A stretch of 64,000 nt of DNA from Citrobacter youngae ATCC 29220 (GCF_000155975.1 NZ_GG730299.1:2643740-2707739), one strand, 5' to 3'. Shown: positions 26,640 to 35,911, numbered from the stretch's first letter. The notes: generated by a model not told the origin, from the letters alone. A program made the numbers and translations.

Positions 26640-27704
26640 CTACTGAAACTGCGCAACAACGGTGGCAGAGGCTTCAAACTCACCTTCCTTGACGCTGCCC
26701 ACGCCCGGCTTTGCCACCGGTGCGGCGGTGAGATTCCAGTCGCCCTGATTCTGGTAAAAACCTTTCACGTTGTAGAATTGATTGGGCACGACGGTGCCGC
26801 CGCTCTCGTCTTTAAGCATAATGCCGAGATCGTCGCGTTTTTGTCCGCCGCTCAGCGTGCCGAGGAGATTACCGTTAAACCCCGCCGTGCCTGACGCCGT
26901 GGTGGTTTGTACGCCAAGATTAATGTTCAGCGCGCCCTGATCGAAGCTGCCGCCTTCACAAACCACATGTATCGGGATCGATTTGCTGTAATTGGTGCCG
27001 TTGAGCTTTGCAGCGGATCCGGGCAGATCGCCAAACTCAATGCTGATTTTGTCTCCCCGGTTGAAGGTGCATTTGTCCGGTACGGTAATCAGGCCTGATT
27101 TGATCACCACGCGGGAAATCGCCGTGGTTGGCGTCGGTCCCGCGCCGCCCATGCGCCCGGCAACCTCCACCAGCGACTGGGAAGTGATATTGATGCCATT
27201 GATAATGGGTTTAGTGACAATAAACGTCACTTTCCCTTTTGAACCACTTTCAACGTTAGTGGCGCGCGTGTAGCCCTTCCGCTTTTTGCAGCTGTTGTTG
27301 CTGTTGCGGTTTGAAACGTTGGTAAAAGGCGCCTGGACGTATTTGTTATAACGCCCGGCAACCCATACCTGCACTTCCACATCCAGATACTCGTTTAGCC
27401 GAAAACGGTTCGCCCCCTGATCTGAAGGCGGCATCGTGGTCGTGGTGGTGTAATAAATTGGCTCTCGGGAGATATCTGCCTGCTCGCAATAAAAATTCAC
27501 CACATACCAACTGCCCAGATTCCAGGTGAACGGCTCCGTTCTGCCGCCCACGTGGTTTTTGCTGACATCCAGCGAGCTTAGTTCAATATCATACTGATGC
27601 GGCGACCCGCCCTCCGGCTCACCTTCCCCCTGAGTAAATGCCTGCCCGGCCAGAGGACAGCCTGCCAGGACGACCCACAGCAGCGCTTTGCGCAATACGC
27701 TCAT
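26640..27704 (-). CDS. Putative two-domain fimbrial tip adhesin
   Basis: The 354-residue secreted protein has a signal peptide (to about residue 22, GQAFT), an unrecognised N-terminal domain of about 180 residues with paired cysteines, and a C-terminal pilin domain (about 200-354, including PDKCTFNRGDKISIEFGDL and the terminal ASATVVAQFQ beta-strand). This two-domain plan and length fit tip adhesins of chaperone-usher pili. The receptor is unknown. It overlaps the upstream subunit gene by 4 nt. Confidence 0.8.
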   Translation of the reverse strand: MSVLRKALLWVVLAGCPLAGQAFTQGEGEPEGGSPHQYDIELSSLDVSKNHVGGRTEPFTWNLGSWYVVNFYCEQADISREPIYYTTTTTMPPSDQGANRFRLNEYLDVEVQVWVAGRYNKYVQAPFTNVSNRNSNNSCKKRKGYTRATNVESGSKGKVTFIVTKPIINGINITSQSLVEVAGRMGGAGPTPTTAISRVVIKSGLITVPDKCTFNRGDKISIEFGDLPGSAAKLNGTNYSKSIPIHVVCEGGSFDQGALNINLGVQTTTASGTAGFNGNLLGTLSGGQKRDDLGIMLKDESGGTVVPNQFYNVKGFYQNQGDWNLTAAPVAKPGVGSVKEGEFEASATVVAQFQ

Positions 27705-28306
27705 AGATACTCCAGCTTAAGTCTGACCAAACCACTAAACTCCCCGGCGCTAACCTCCGATCCAAAAGATTCCAGCGCCGCCAGAAAGTGAATCGCGTTA
27801 TCGCCGGGTTTGAGGATCCACATGCGTTGCGGTTGATTCAGATGGATCAACTGATTGCGTTCGGTCAGTAGCCGTATGCCCGCGCCGCGCACATCGCCGC
27901 GAATACGCCCAAGATCGCTGTTTTCCGGCGCGCCTTCGGCCATCAGCGTCATCGAAACGCCACGTTCCACCGTGCTGTACGCCAGCTCCGGCATTTCGCT
28001 GGTCTGTCCAGGGAAATCCCTCAAGGTGTGGCCGGAGCCTTTTAAGCAGCCGTTCAGGTACAGCGTAACCAACACCGGATCGCTGCGATCGCCGCCATGG
28101 CGAAACTGGCTGGCGGAAATATCACCCAGATTGATGGTCTGATCGCGCGAGGCCATATCCAGCACGCACGGCGAAACGTAGACCCGGCCATGAAAGCGGA
28201 CGTTGCCATACTCGCCGGACACGTTGCTCATATCCTGGCGACCGCTGGCGGCCTGAGCCTGACAGGCCATGCCTGCCATCAGCAGGGCGCAAAGCATCTT
28301 TTTCAT
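27701..28306 (-). CDS. Fimbrial minor subunit (tip/adaptor type)
   Basis: The 201-residue pilin-family protein has a signal peptide (residues 1-19, ending AQA), the pilin Cys pair (VSPCVLDMA and LNGCLKG) and a beta-strand C-terminus ending LVRLKLEYL. It is positioned between the chaperone and the adhesin, as adaptor subunits of P-type pili are. Confidence 0.83.
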   Translation of the reverse strand: MKKMLCALLMAGMACQAQAASGRQDMSNVSGEYGNVRFHGRVYVSPCVLDMASRDQTINLGDISASQFRHGGDRSDPVLVTLYLNGCLKGSGHTLRDFPGQTSEMPELAYSTVERGVSMTLMAEGAPENSDLGRIRGDVRGAGIRLLTERNQLIHLNQPQRMWILKPGDNAIHFLAALESFGSEVSAGEFSGLVRLKLEYL

Positions 28307-28318
28307 TTACGATTCCTG

Positions 28319-29107
28319 TTACCGGGGCTGTTGCTCCATCGGCAATGCTTTACACACACTGCCAGAACAGCTGAATTTCAGTTCGGGATGACCGCCAAAA
28401 TCGTTCACGTACATCATGCTGAATTGACTGACGCTACCGTCAGTGACGCTAAAATCGAGAGAGGATTTTGGTGAGACCATAATCCCTGGGAAATCAGTCA
28501 GCCTGCCGCCGCCCTGGGCTTCTGGCTTGCGGCTTAAGCCGATTAAGGTGACGAAGTAAGGCGTTGGGTTATCCACGGTCCAGCGCTGGCCCTGCTTGTG
28601 AAAGACCAGTTGGTTTTGCCACACGGCGCCCGGCGTTTCCGGCACGATGGCCGTAGGGCGGTAGAACAATTTGATGCGCGACTGCATTGCCAGTTGCAGT
28701 ACGTTCGGCTTATCAGGCTTTGGTGGAATTTCACGCACGTTCAGATAGAACAGACTCTCGCGATCCTGCGGCAGAGCGCTAACGCCACTGGTTTTCGTCA
28801 CGCGGGCAATCCCCTTTTGCCCGCCGTTAATCCGTTGCAGCGGCGGTAAGACCATTAACGGCGTGGTAATTTTGGTTCCGTTGGCGTCTTCCACCCACGA
28901 CTGAGCCAGAAACGGAATGCTCGGACTGGTGTTGGTCAGGTTCGCACTAACAGAACGCGCATCACCGGTGATGATCATCCGGGTACGGTCGAGCGCAATA
29001 CCCGCCCATGAGGTGTTGATCCCGGCAATAAAAAGCAGGCCGCAGGCCACGGGTTTGAGCCAACGCTGCACGGAGTAAAAAGCTTGATTATTCATGACAA
29101 AATTCAT
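28319..29107 (-). CDS. Periplasmic fimbrial chaperone (PapD-like)
   Basis: The 262-residue protein has an N-terminal signal (about residues 15-36, CGLLFIAGINTSWA) and two Ig-like domains. Typical segments are ALDRTRMIITGDARSVSANL and SLFYLNVREIPPKP, the latter giving the G1 region that caps pilin subunits, with IKLFYRP next. It delivers pilins to the usher encoded just upstream. Confidence 0.92.
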   Translation of the reverse strand: MNFVMNNQAFYSVQRWLKPVACGLLFIAGINTSWAGIALDRTRMIITGDARSVSANLTNTSPSIPFLAQSWVEDANGTKITTPLMVLPPLQRINGGQKGIARVTKTSGVSALPQDRESLFYLNVREIPPKPDKPNVLQLAMQSRIKLFYRPTAIVPETPGAVWQNQLVFHKQGQRWTVDNPTPYFVTLIGLSRKPEAQGGGRLTDFPGIMVSPKSSLDFSVTDGSVSQFSMMYVNDFGGHPELKFSCSGSVCKALPMEQQPR

Positions 29108-29121
29108 TCAGGTTATTGAAA

Positions 29122-31593
29122 TTATTCACAAGGCAACAGTACGTTACCTTCCGGGTTGAGTTGTTGCGGCACCTGTAAGTGACACTGCGCGCGGCCAGCC
29201 CAGGCGACGGAAAGACGCTCGGCAGGATTCACACCCGCAATCCAGGCCATGCCGTTTTCCATCACCATGGCGACGCTGACGCCGTTAGCGTTAAATACTT
29301 CGGCGCCAAACGGCGGTACCGAACCATCCTTCAGGCGCAGCAGCGCCATCATTTTTTGCCCCTGCGCGACGGCAAAATGCTGATAGCCAATCGCACCTTC
29401 CGTCAGGGTGTTAGTGACGATCGCTTTGGTCGCGGAAATATCCTCGTCCATGGCGTCCACATCGATACGGGTATCAAAGCTGTGATAGCTGACGACATCC
29501 GGTACCACGGCAATACCGAAGCGGTTTGAGTGCGCCTGTTCGCCGTTCAGCGGCACATTCGCCACACCGTCGGTATCAACCATCACTCTGGCGGTATTCA
29601 TTGACGCCTGGCTGTTGTGCAGCGCCGCGCCGTGGCGCGTCGCGGTAAAGCCGCCGCGCATGGTGCCGCCCACGGAGAAATAGCGCGATTGCTGCCAGCT
29701 GACGTTAGACTCCAGTTCCGCCATCATGCTGCGGTGCTTGTAATAGCCATCAAATGCCGTGTGACCTTCACCGGAAACCCCTGCGCGTAAACGCCACGGA
29801 TTGTTACGATCGTGGTTATCGGAATACGAAACCATCTGGCTGGTCTGGCTACCGCTGTTCTGCAATTCGTAATCCATAGAGCGGCCATCGCTCCATGGCA
29901 CCGAAATTGAAAGCGAAAGACTGTCGTCCCGTTTGCCCTGATATTCAGAGCGATAAGCCGCAAGGTTTGCGCTGATCCCCTGGATGCCAGCGAACGAAAA
30001 ACTGTGTCCCATCGACAACCCGTAGCGATCCTGGGAACCGCGATCCCAATAGTTCTGGTGGGTATAGGTCAGGTACAGCGTGGTCGCTAACTGCGGATCG
30101 TCAGCAAAGAAGGTTTTATTGCCGGTAATGGTGTACATCTCTTTTTCGTTACCGGCGCTGTTGTTATTTTCATACTGCTCGTCGAGAAACTGCGAGAAGG
30201 TGCGGAAGTTACGCTGCGAAAAGCGGTAACCGGCAAAAGTGATGGCGCTGTTGTACTCATCAAAGGTTTTGGCATAGCTGAGCTTAAAGGACATGCCTTT
30301 TTGTTGATCCTGATGCTTCACCCGACTCACGGATTGCGTCGCATCAGCCGACAGCGCCCCCAGCCAGCTTAAATCCCGCCCAATCCCCATCGACCAGGCG
30401 TTATAGCGATCGCCGGTGAGCAACGCGCCGCCGTACAGCGACCAGGCATTGCTGACACCCCAGGAGAAATCGCCGCTATAAAACGCAGGTCCCTGAACAT
30501 CGTGGTTATAACGCGATGGCTTACCGACCGCGGCGTTGTAGCGGACATAGCCAGGGCGCGTCAGGTAAGGAATATCGGCCGTATTGACCTGAAAAGTTTG
30601 TACGCTGCCATCCTGCTCTTCGACGCGTACATCCAGCGTGCCGCGTACCGAGCCGTGCAGATCCTGAATATTAAACGGCCCCGCAGGAACGGTGGTTTGA
30701 TAGATAACACGCCCCTGCTGACTAACGGTGACCTTCGCATTACTGCGCGCGATGCCATGCACTTCGGGCGCGTAGCCCTGCAAGTTCGGTGGCAACATAC
30801 GCTCGTCGCTGGCGAGGTTAGCCCCGGTGAAACGCACCGAATCAAAAACCTGAGAGTTCAGATAGATTTCGCCGACCGTCAGTTTTGCAGCCTGCATCGG
30901 TAACGGACGATAGGCATAGATCTGATCCCAGTCGATACGCCCACGGTTATCATCTGAAGCGTAATTGGCCTGATACTGGCCACGAAAACGCCACGCGCCG
31001 AAGTTAAAGCCTGTCTGCCCATAGCCGGACAGAGAACGGTAACGATCGCCGCCCTGTTCGTAATGTGTGGCCTGGCCTGAGACGCTGTAGTCAAAAATCA
31101 GCCCCGCAACGCCGTTATCCCAGCGCTCCGGCGGCGTCCAGTCTGGGTCGGTATATTTCATCCATGCCTGCGGCACGGTAATGTCCAGTACGCCCGCGCT
31201 ATTATTCAATACAACGCCCGGCAGGCGGGAAATGTCGTAGCAGGTCGCGCTAATCGGCTGAATATAGGTCAGCGCCTCTTCTTTGAGCGCCAGTAATTCG
31301 AGTTGCTGCGGCGTCAGACACGCCATGGATTTATGCGAATTAGCAGGGTCGACGATATAACGGATTGACTGCTGAGGAATCTCCTGGCTGTTAATACGAA
31401 CATCCAGCAGATATTCTCCGGGAGTCACAAAGTTGCCTTCGGAAAAACGCTGTAAATCGACATTGTGCCTGTCGCTGGCATCCAGTACGTCGGTATTAAA
31501 TTCAATGGCCTCATCCGCTTCAGCCCATGAAGAGGCGCAGACCAGAGCAATAAAAAGCGCCAGACGTTTTTTATCTGTTTTCAGCGTGATCAT
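29122..31593 (-). CDS. Outer-membrane fimbrial usher
   Basis: The FimD/PapC-family usher has 823 residues from the ATG at 31593. The N-terminal periplasmic domain (FNTDVLDASDRHNVDLQRF), the 24-strand pore with plug, and the C-terminal domain ending QLNPEGNVLLPCE are all present. The frame is open to a TTG at 31605, but the ATG gives a normal signal peptide (KKRLALFIALVCASSWAEA). It secretes and assembles the pilins of this operon. Confidence 0.95.
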   Translation of the reverse strand: MITLKTDKKRLALFIALVCASSWAEADEAIEFNTDVLDASDRHNVDLQRFSEGNFVTPGEYLLDVRINSQEIPQQSIRYIVDPANSHKSMACLTPQQLELLALKEEALTYIQPISATCYDISRLPGVVLNNSAGVLDITVPQAWMKYTDPDWTPPERWDNGVAGLIFDYSVSGQATHYEQGGDRYRSLSGYGQTGFNFGAWRFRGQYQANYASDDNRGRIDWDQIYAYRPLPMQAAKLTVGEIYLNSQVFDSVRFTGANLASDERMLPPNLQGYAPEVHGIARSNAKVTVSQQGRVIYQTTVPAGPFNIQDLHGSVRGTLDVRVEEQDGSVQTFQVNTADIPYLTRPGYVRYNAAVGKPSRYNHDVQGPAFYSGDFSWGVSNAWSLYGGALLTGDRYNAWSMGIGRDLSWLGALSADATQSVSRVKHQDQQKGMSFKLSYAKTFDEYNSAITFAGYRFSQRNFRTFSQFLDEQYENNNSAGNEKEMYTITGNKTFFADDPQLATTLYLTYTHQNYWDRGSQDRYGLSMGHSFSFAGIQGISANLAAYRSEYQGKRDDSLSLSISVPWSDGRSMDYELQNSGSQTSQMVSYSDNHDRNNPWRLRAGVSGEGHTAFDGYYKHRSMMAELESNVSWQQSRYFSVGGTMRGGFTATRHGAALHNSQASMNTARVMVDTDGVANVPLNGEQAHSNRFGIAVVPDVVSYHSFDTRIDVDAMDEDISATKAIVTNTLTEGAIGYQHFAVAQGQKMMALLRLKDGSVPPFGAEVFNANGVSVAMVMENGMAWIAGVNPAERLSVAWAGRAQCHLQVPQQLNPEGNVLLPCE

Positions 31594-31634
31594 TTTCGTT
31601 CGCAAACCTTCAGATACCCGAATTGCAGTGCAGC

Positions 31635-32183
31635 TCAGAGATAATTCACAACAAAATGCGTGACCGCAGTAAATTCGCCAGACGTCATTCTTCCGTCGCG
31701 GGAGATCAAATAAGCCGTAAAATTGAGCGTGTTTTTTCCTGGATTAAGCGCATAGTCCGGTGATGGTTCCCCCAAACGAATTTGCTGTCCTTTGCTGTCG
31801 TATATTTCTATTGCTAAATTTTCAGTTTCCGACTGCACGCTCAGATAATCAGGATTGTTACTATCGGATGCGCCAGAAAAGGTAATATTGGCGCGTTGAA
31901 ACACATTCCCGGGATGTTGTGAATCCCCTAATGAACATCCCAGCAAATGAATGCTGAAATCATGCGCAGATACTTTTTCTGGTCTTCCGGAAATATCTCT
32001 GACGGAGAGATCATCAAATTCAACCAGTAGCGACCGGTCACGCGGATCGACATAACAGGCTGCCTCAATAATATTTCCCCGCATGCGCATTTTGCCGGGC
32101 GTACTGACAAGACGATGGGCGTCAGCCAAAACCCATGCAGGCGATATGAAGATAAAAAGCAGTAAAATTCGCCAGCCAGGCAT
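31635..32183 (-). CDS. Fimbrial subunit, PapH-like anchor candidate
   Basis: The 182-residue pilin-like protein has a signal (residues 1-20, ending WVLA-DAH), a Cys pair (EAACYVDPRD and LLGCSLGDS) and a C-terminal strand TAVTHFVVNYL. Its place between the major pilin and the usher matches papH-type genes, whose products end polymerisation and anchor the pilus. That role is inferred from order only. Confidence 0.8.
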   Translation of the reverse strand: MPGWRILLLFIFISPAWVLADAHRLVSTPGKMRMRGNIIEAACYVDPRDRSLLVEFDDLSVRDISGRPEKVSAHDFSIHLLGCSLGDSQHPGNVFQRANITFSGASDSNNPDYLSVQSETENLAIEIYDSKGQQIRLGEPSPDYALNPGKNTLNFTAYLISRDGRMTSGEFTAVTHFVVNYL

Positions 32184-32252
32184 AACCGCATTTCCTTTCA
32201 GTTATTCGCAGGAAGGGTTAAGCAGGCGCGTTAATGCGCCCGCTGCAGATCG

Positions 32253-32801
32253 TTACTGATAGTCGATCTGGAAATTAACGGTAGATTCAAAATCACCCGG
32301 GGTTACCGCTGCAGATGCGTTGTTTGCCTGCAGGTAAGCTACGAAATCAATGTCGGTTTCGCCATCGGTAATGTTGACCTGAGAGGCGGCTTTACCCCAC
32401 TCCACGTCCTGGTTGCCGCTATCAACCATACCAATGCCCGCGCCCTTAGCGGTACCAGAGGTGAATGCAGCCAGCGCGTTGTTATCTGAATCAATTGTTG
32501 CCGGGGTATACGTCACGGTAGCCGTTTTGGCGACGGTGGTGTCGCAGCCCTGAAGAACGATTTTGGCATGCTTAACGCCAGCGCGTTGGTTGTCTTTTAA
32601 CTGAGACGTTGGGATCTCGCCAAAATTAACCTGCACCGGGCTGGATTCTGGTGCCAGACCGCATGCGGAATTAACCAGAGAACCGGTGAAGTGAATTTTA
32701 CCGTTAGTCGGTTCGACATTTTTTGCAGCGAAAGCAGAAGAGGCAGTAAAAGTCATTCCCGCCATCAGCGCGCAGGCCACAGCCACGTTTTTCATTTTCA
32801 T
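32253..32801 (-). CDS. Major fimbrial subunit
   Basis: The 182-residue pilin has a signal peptide (residues 1-25, ending SAFA-AKN), Cys pair VNSACGLAPES and LQGCDTTVA, and a C-terminal strand VNFQIDYQ. First position and compact pilin form suggest the main shaft protein. The ATG at 32801 may be replaced by the one at 32795 two codons on. Promoter sequences must lie in 32802-33445. Confidence 0.88.
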   Translation of the reverse strand: MKMKNVAVACALMAGMTFTASSAFAAKNVEPTNGKIHFTGSLVNSACGLAPESSPVQVNFGEIPTSQLKDNQRAGVKHAKIVLQGCDTTVAKTATVTYTPATIDSDNNALAAFTSGTAKGAGIGMVDSGNQDVEWGKAASQVNITDGETDIDFVAYLQANNASAAVTPGDFESTVNFQIDYQ

Positions 32802-33445
32802 ATTACTACTTAACCTTATATCTGTTTTTTAGTTATTCCAACGATCTATTTCCGCAGACAATTCACGTCAGGGAAATGGTGATCTGCAGGTGGCGGTAGC
32901 GCATATCCTTGCAAACAATCCATATCAGTCCGCCCCTTATTTTGAACATCATTGGTATTCCATACGAAATACCGTCCACAGCTGTTCATGCTGTTTCGGG
33001 GCTTATATTAAGTCGGCAGGAAAATGACACAATGCAAAAATACGGTATTAATCAAACTCAGGGAATCGTGTTGCATCACCGCCCACACAACGATCGTTTA
33101 CCTAAAAAACCGCCAAAAATCACGCCACACCCAGTGTTAATATCTATTATTTACCATTTTTATAGAGTTTTTATCTATCAACTATTTTTTTATTTAGCCC
33201 GAATACCCGGCAAAATGTATTTATGAAAGTTTTGTAAAAATGAAAGGAGATATCAAAAGCGAGCGATCACAATAAGATAGTGACAGAGAGAAGGAGAATA
33301 CGGCATTTCACAAAAAATATTAAAATATTGTTATATAAATATTAATGAAGCGATCTATGACGCAACCATTTTTTATAAATGAATTATGTTATGCTATTGC
33401 TTCACCCACTCGAATGCGAGATATCCTGCTTTAAAGGAGACATCA
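32802..33445. promoter_or_regulatory. Divergent intergenic region between fimbrial operon and ToxR-like regulator
   Basis: This AT-rich region of about 644 bp separates the pilin gene from the regulator. I see no long inverted repeats or recombinase gene of the fimS type. The frame at 32909-33226 on the plus strand lacks family resemblance and is not called. The length leaves ample room for binding by the membrane-bound regulator and H-NS. Confidence 0.4.
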
Positions 33446-34234
33446 GTGATTTCTCATATACCAATAAACAAAATTAAATCCGTAATTATTGGTGATGGCT
33501 TAGTTTTCAGACCAAATAAAAATACCCTAAAAGACCTGGCATCTGGTGAAATGGCCACATTGAATAACGTGGCAACGCAATTACTGCTCTATTTGTTGCA
33601 AAATGGTAAAGAGATTTCCTCGCGCGATGAAATTCTGCTGAATGTTTTCCAGCATAATGGCGCCAGAGCGACGGATGCGAATCTCAACCAGCACATTTCA
33701 TTTCTGCGCAAAGCAATAACGTCAACGGGTCACCCGGCAGAACTTATCATCACCATTCCGCGAATGGGCTTTCGGATGGGCGACGTCAATATCAATATTC
33801 AGCAGCTGGAAGAAGCGAAAACGCCCGCCAGAATTGCCAATGTTGCATCGAGGCTCAACAAAAAGAAAAGAAACCACTGGCCTGTCGCGATAACAACGTT
33901 AATCACCGGCATCGCAGTGCTGGCGACAGCGTGGTTAACATGGATACCCAATGAAATAGCCATGACGGACGCGGCGATTCTGCGAACGATCAACTACGAG
34001 CAATGCCGTGTACATATATTAGGAAATGCGCTCACCGACACCATAACGGAAAAGAAAGCGTTGGATATATTCAAGTCAGTAGGTATTAGCCCCAACTGTT
34101 CGCATCCAAAAGATCTCTATCTTAATACCTGGGCGAGCAACCATAACCTGGTTGAGTGGTCGTTTGCTGCTGAATGCGGACTCAAGCTCGGCTATTACCA
34201 TTGCATCAGCCAGTATCGTCATTATGAGGAATGA
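33446..34234 (+). CDS. ToxR-like membrane-bound transcription regulator (MarT/CadC type)
   Basis: The 262-residue protein has an N-terminal OmpR/ToxR-type winged helix (residues about 5-105; EMATLNNVATQLLLYLLQNG, ITIPRMGFRMG), a basic linker, one transmembrane helix (about 148-168, VAITTLITGIAVLATAWLTW) and a short periplasmic domain with several cysteines. I choose the GTG at 33446, which has an AAGGAGA site 6 nt upstream, over the more distant in-frame start at 33386. The next gene is FidL-like, as in the MarT-FidL pair of Salmonella SPI-3. It probably regulates the divergent fimbrial operon. Confidence 0.85.
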   Translation: MISHIPINKIKSVIIGDGLVFRPNKNTLKDLASGEMATLNNVATQLLLYLLQNGKEISSRDEILLNVFQHNGARATDANLNQHISFLRKAITSTGHPAELIITIPRMGFRMGDVNINIQQLEEAKTPARIANVASRLNKKKRNHWPVAITTLITGIAVLATAWLTWIPNEIAMTDAAILRTINYEQCRVHILGNALTDTITEKKALDIFKSVGISPNCSHPKDLYLNTWASNHNLVEWSFAAECGLKLGYYHCISQYRHYEE

Positions 34235-34235
34235 T

Positions 34236-34754
34236 ATGAAGCGGGAAAGCGATCACTCTCCTTTACTGTGGTCAGTCGTAATTGCCATTTTTGGGCTGGC
34301 GACCATTGCTTTTTTCATTATCGCCGGGAATGCGAAGAAACAAGAAATCAGTTTCTCCTGCTCCTCGGAATTCACGTCGATACTGGATATCCAAAATAGC
34401 AAAAAGGAACTCACCGGAATTATGCTGATCACCAGCTACAACTCCGGACATCTTTCATTATCGGTACAAGGGAAGTTCAAAAGTGACGATGGCGAGTTCA
34501 CTGTTAGCCGAAAGCTGTTCTTTCGCTACGCCCGTCCGCTCGGTCATACCGCAGGCGTTTTCATGCTTACCCCCGATGGACGTGAAAAAAACCCCGATGA
34601 TGACGCAACGGATGCTATCGATTATCTCTTCTTCGACGCTTACGAGCGTGCAGACAAGCTGTATATGCTAAAGCACCTGAATGAGGAAACGGTTCTTATT
34701 GGCGATAACTTTTCACCCCGCTTCGCCTGCGTGATGAATCACTTCGTGGGTTAA
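34236..34754 (+). CDS. FidL-like inner-membrane protein
   Basis: The 172-residue protein has one N-terminal membrane helix (about residues 9-31, PLLWSVVIAIFGLATIAFFI) and a periplasmic domain starting at ISFSCSSEF. The layout and pairing with a ToxR-like regulator fit FidL proteins, possible effectors that stabilise or tune the regulator as ToxS does for ToxR. The ATG at 34236 follows the upstream stop by 1 nt and has a GAGGA site. The role is inferred. Confidence 0.7.
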   Translation: MKRESDHSPLLWSVVIAIFGLATIAFFIIAGNAKKQEISFSCSSEFTSILDIQNSKKELTGIMLITSYNSGHLSLSVQGKFKSDDGEFTVSRKLFFRYARPLGHTAGVFMLTPDGREKNPDDDATDAIDYLFFDAYERADKLYMLKHLNEETVLIGDNFSPRFACVMNHFVG

Positions 34755-34870
34755 TCGTCTCTACAATATGCGTCGGGTTAAGGATGACCTGATGTGTTTC
34801 CCGCCCGGCTGCGCGAATGTATTAATAAAGTGAAATGATGGGATTATGATTTGAGTGGGCTAAAACGACG

Positions 34871-34900
34871 AAAGCCTGAATCATTTCTGATTCAGGCTTT
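34871..34900 (-). terminator. Terminator hairpin downstream of tRNA-Asp
   Basis: AAAGCCTGAATCA-TTTC-TGATTCAGGCTTT is a perfect 13 bp stem with A/T flanks. It lies 8 bp past the 3' end of the minus-strand tRNA gene and could also work from the other side. Confidence 0.85.
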
Positions 34901-34908
34901 CTGAATAG

Positions 34909-34985
34909 TGGCGGAATGGACGGGACTCGAACCCGCGACCCCCTGCGTGACAGGCAGGTATTCTAACCAACTGAACTACCACTCC
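34909..34985 (-). tRNA. aspV: tRNA-Asp (anticodon GTC)
   Basis: The 77-nt cloverleaf includes the encoded CCA end. The acceptor stem is GGAGTGG against CCATTCC, the anticodon stem-loop is CCTGC-CTGTCAC-GCAGG with anticodon GTC, and the T-loop is GGTTCGAGTCC. Compared with E. coli tRNA-Asp it shows one paired change in the acceptor stem (T5-A68). It lies downstream of dnaQ as aspV does in K-12, and it borders the accessory block on its left. Confidence 0.97.
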
Positions 34986-35118
34986 GCGTTGTGTTCCGCT
35001 TGGGAACGAAGCGAATATTACGGATTGCCTCGCGCCTCGTCAACGCTTTTTCTCACGTTTTTAATCGTTTGCTGCAAAAATCACCCGAATGGCCATTTCT
35101 GCACTGTAACTGGGTAAA

Positions 35119-35847
35119 CTATGCTCGCCAGAGGCAACTTCCGCCCTTCTTCTGCACGAGGTCAAGGCGCGACTCATGGGCCGCTAACTCCTCATCAGTG
35201 GCGAAAACAACGCGTAGTTTGCTGGACTGTCGCACAATGCGCTGGATCCCTGTGTCATTTTGCTGCTGGCTATCGCCTTCCATCGAGAACGCCATCGTGG
35301 TCTGCCCACCGGTCATCATCAGATAAACGTCGGCCAGGATCTGGGCATCGAGCAATGCGCCGTGCAGCGTTCGCTTACTGTTGTCTATTTCATAGCGCGA
35401 GCATAACGCATCAAGACTGTTTCGCTTGCCAGGAAACATTTTCCTCGCCAGCGCCAGGCTATCGGTTATTTTGCAAAATTCGTTGGTTTTTGGAATATCA
35501 CGTTTAAGCTTAGCAAACTCGTAATCCATAAAGCCGATATCGAACGATGCGTTATGGATGACCAGCTCCGCGCCGCGAATGTAGTCGAGAAACTCATCGG
35601 CTACCTCGGCAAACGTCGGTTTATCGAGCAGGAATTCGTCCGCGATGCCGTGTACGCCAAACGCTTCCGGATCCACCAGCCGATCCGGTTTCAGATATAC
35701 GTGGAAGTTATTCCCGGTCAGGCGGCGGTTCACCACTTCAACCGCACCGATCTCAATGATCTTATGGCCTTCGTAGTGGGCGCCAATCTGATTCATACCG
35801 GTGGTTTCGGTATCGAGGACTACCTGTCGTGTAATTCCAGTGCTCAT
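35119..35847 (-). CDS. dnaQ: DNA polymerase III epsilon subunit (proofreading exonuclease) DnaQ
   Basis: This is the DEDDh 3'-5' exonuclease of the replicase. Exo I is VLDTETTG, Exo II is NASFDIGFMDYE and Exo III is HGALLDAQILAD. The C-terminal tail that binds the alpha subunit is present (ending GGSCLWRA). The ATG at 35847 gives the K-12-like N-terminus MSTGITRQV. It is divergent from rnhA across 64 bp, where E. coli has overlapping promoters. Confidence 0.98.
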   Translation of the reverse strand: MSTGITRQVVLDTETTGMNQIGAHYEGHKIIEIGAVEVVNRRLTGNNFHVYLKPDRLVDPEAFGVHGIADEFLLDKPTFAEVADEFLDYIRGAELVIHNASFDIGFMDYEFAKLKRDIPKTNEFCKITDSLALARKMFPGKRNSLDALCSRYEIDNSKRTLHGALLDAQILADVYLMMTGGQTTMAFSMEGDSQQQNDTGIQRIVRQSSKLRVVFATDEELAAHESRLDLVQKKGGSCLWRA

Positions 35848-35911
35848 AACGGTCATTTATGTCAGACTTATCGTTTGATTTCGATTTGCTAAAACAGGAA
35901 GTCTACCAGAG

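Noticed and set aside
32909-33226. 105-codon plus-strand frame between the fimbrial operon and the regulator
   Set aside because: It has no family resemblance, no good ribosome site and AT-biased composition expected for intergenic DNA.
32802-33445. Possible fimS-like invertible switch
   Set aside because: I found no matching inverted repeats at the ends and no tyrosine recombinase gene nearby.
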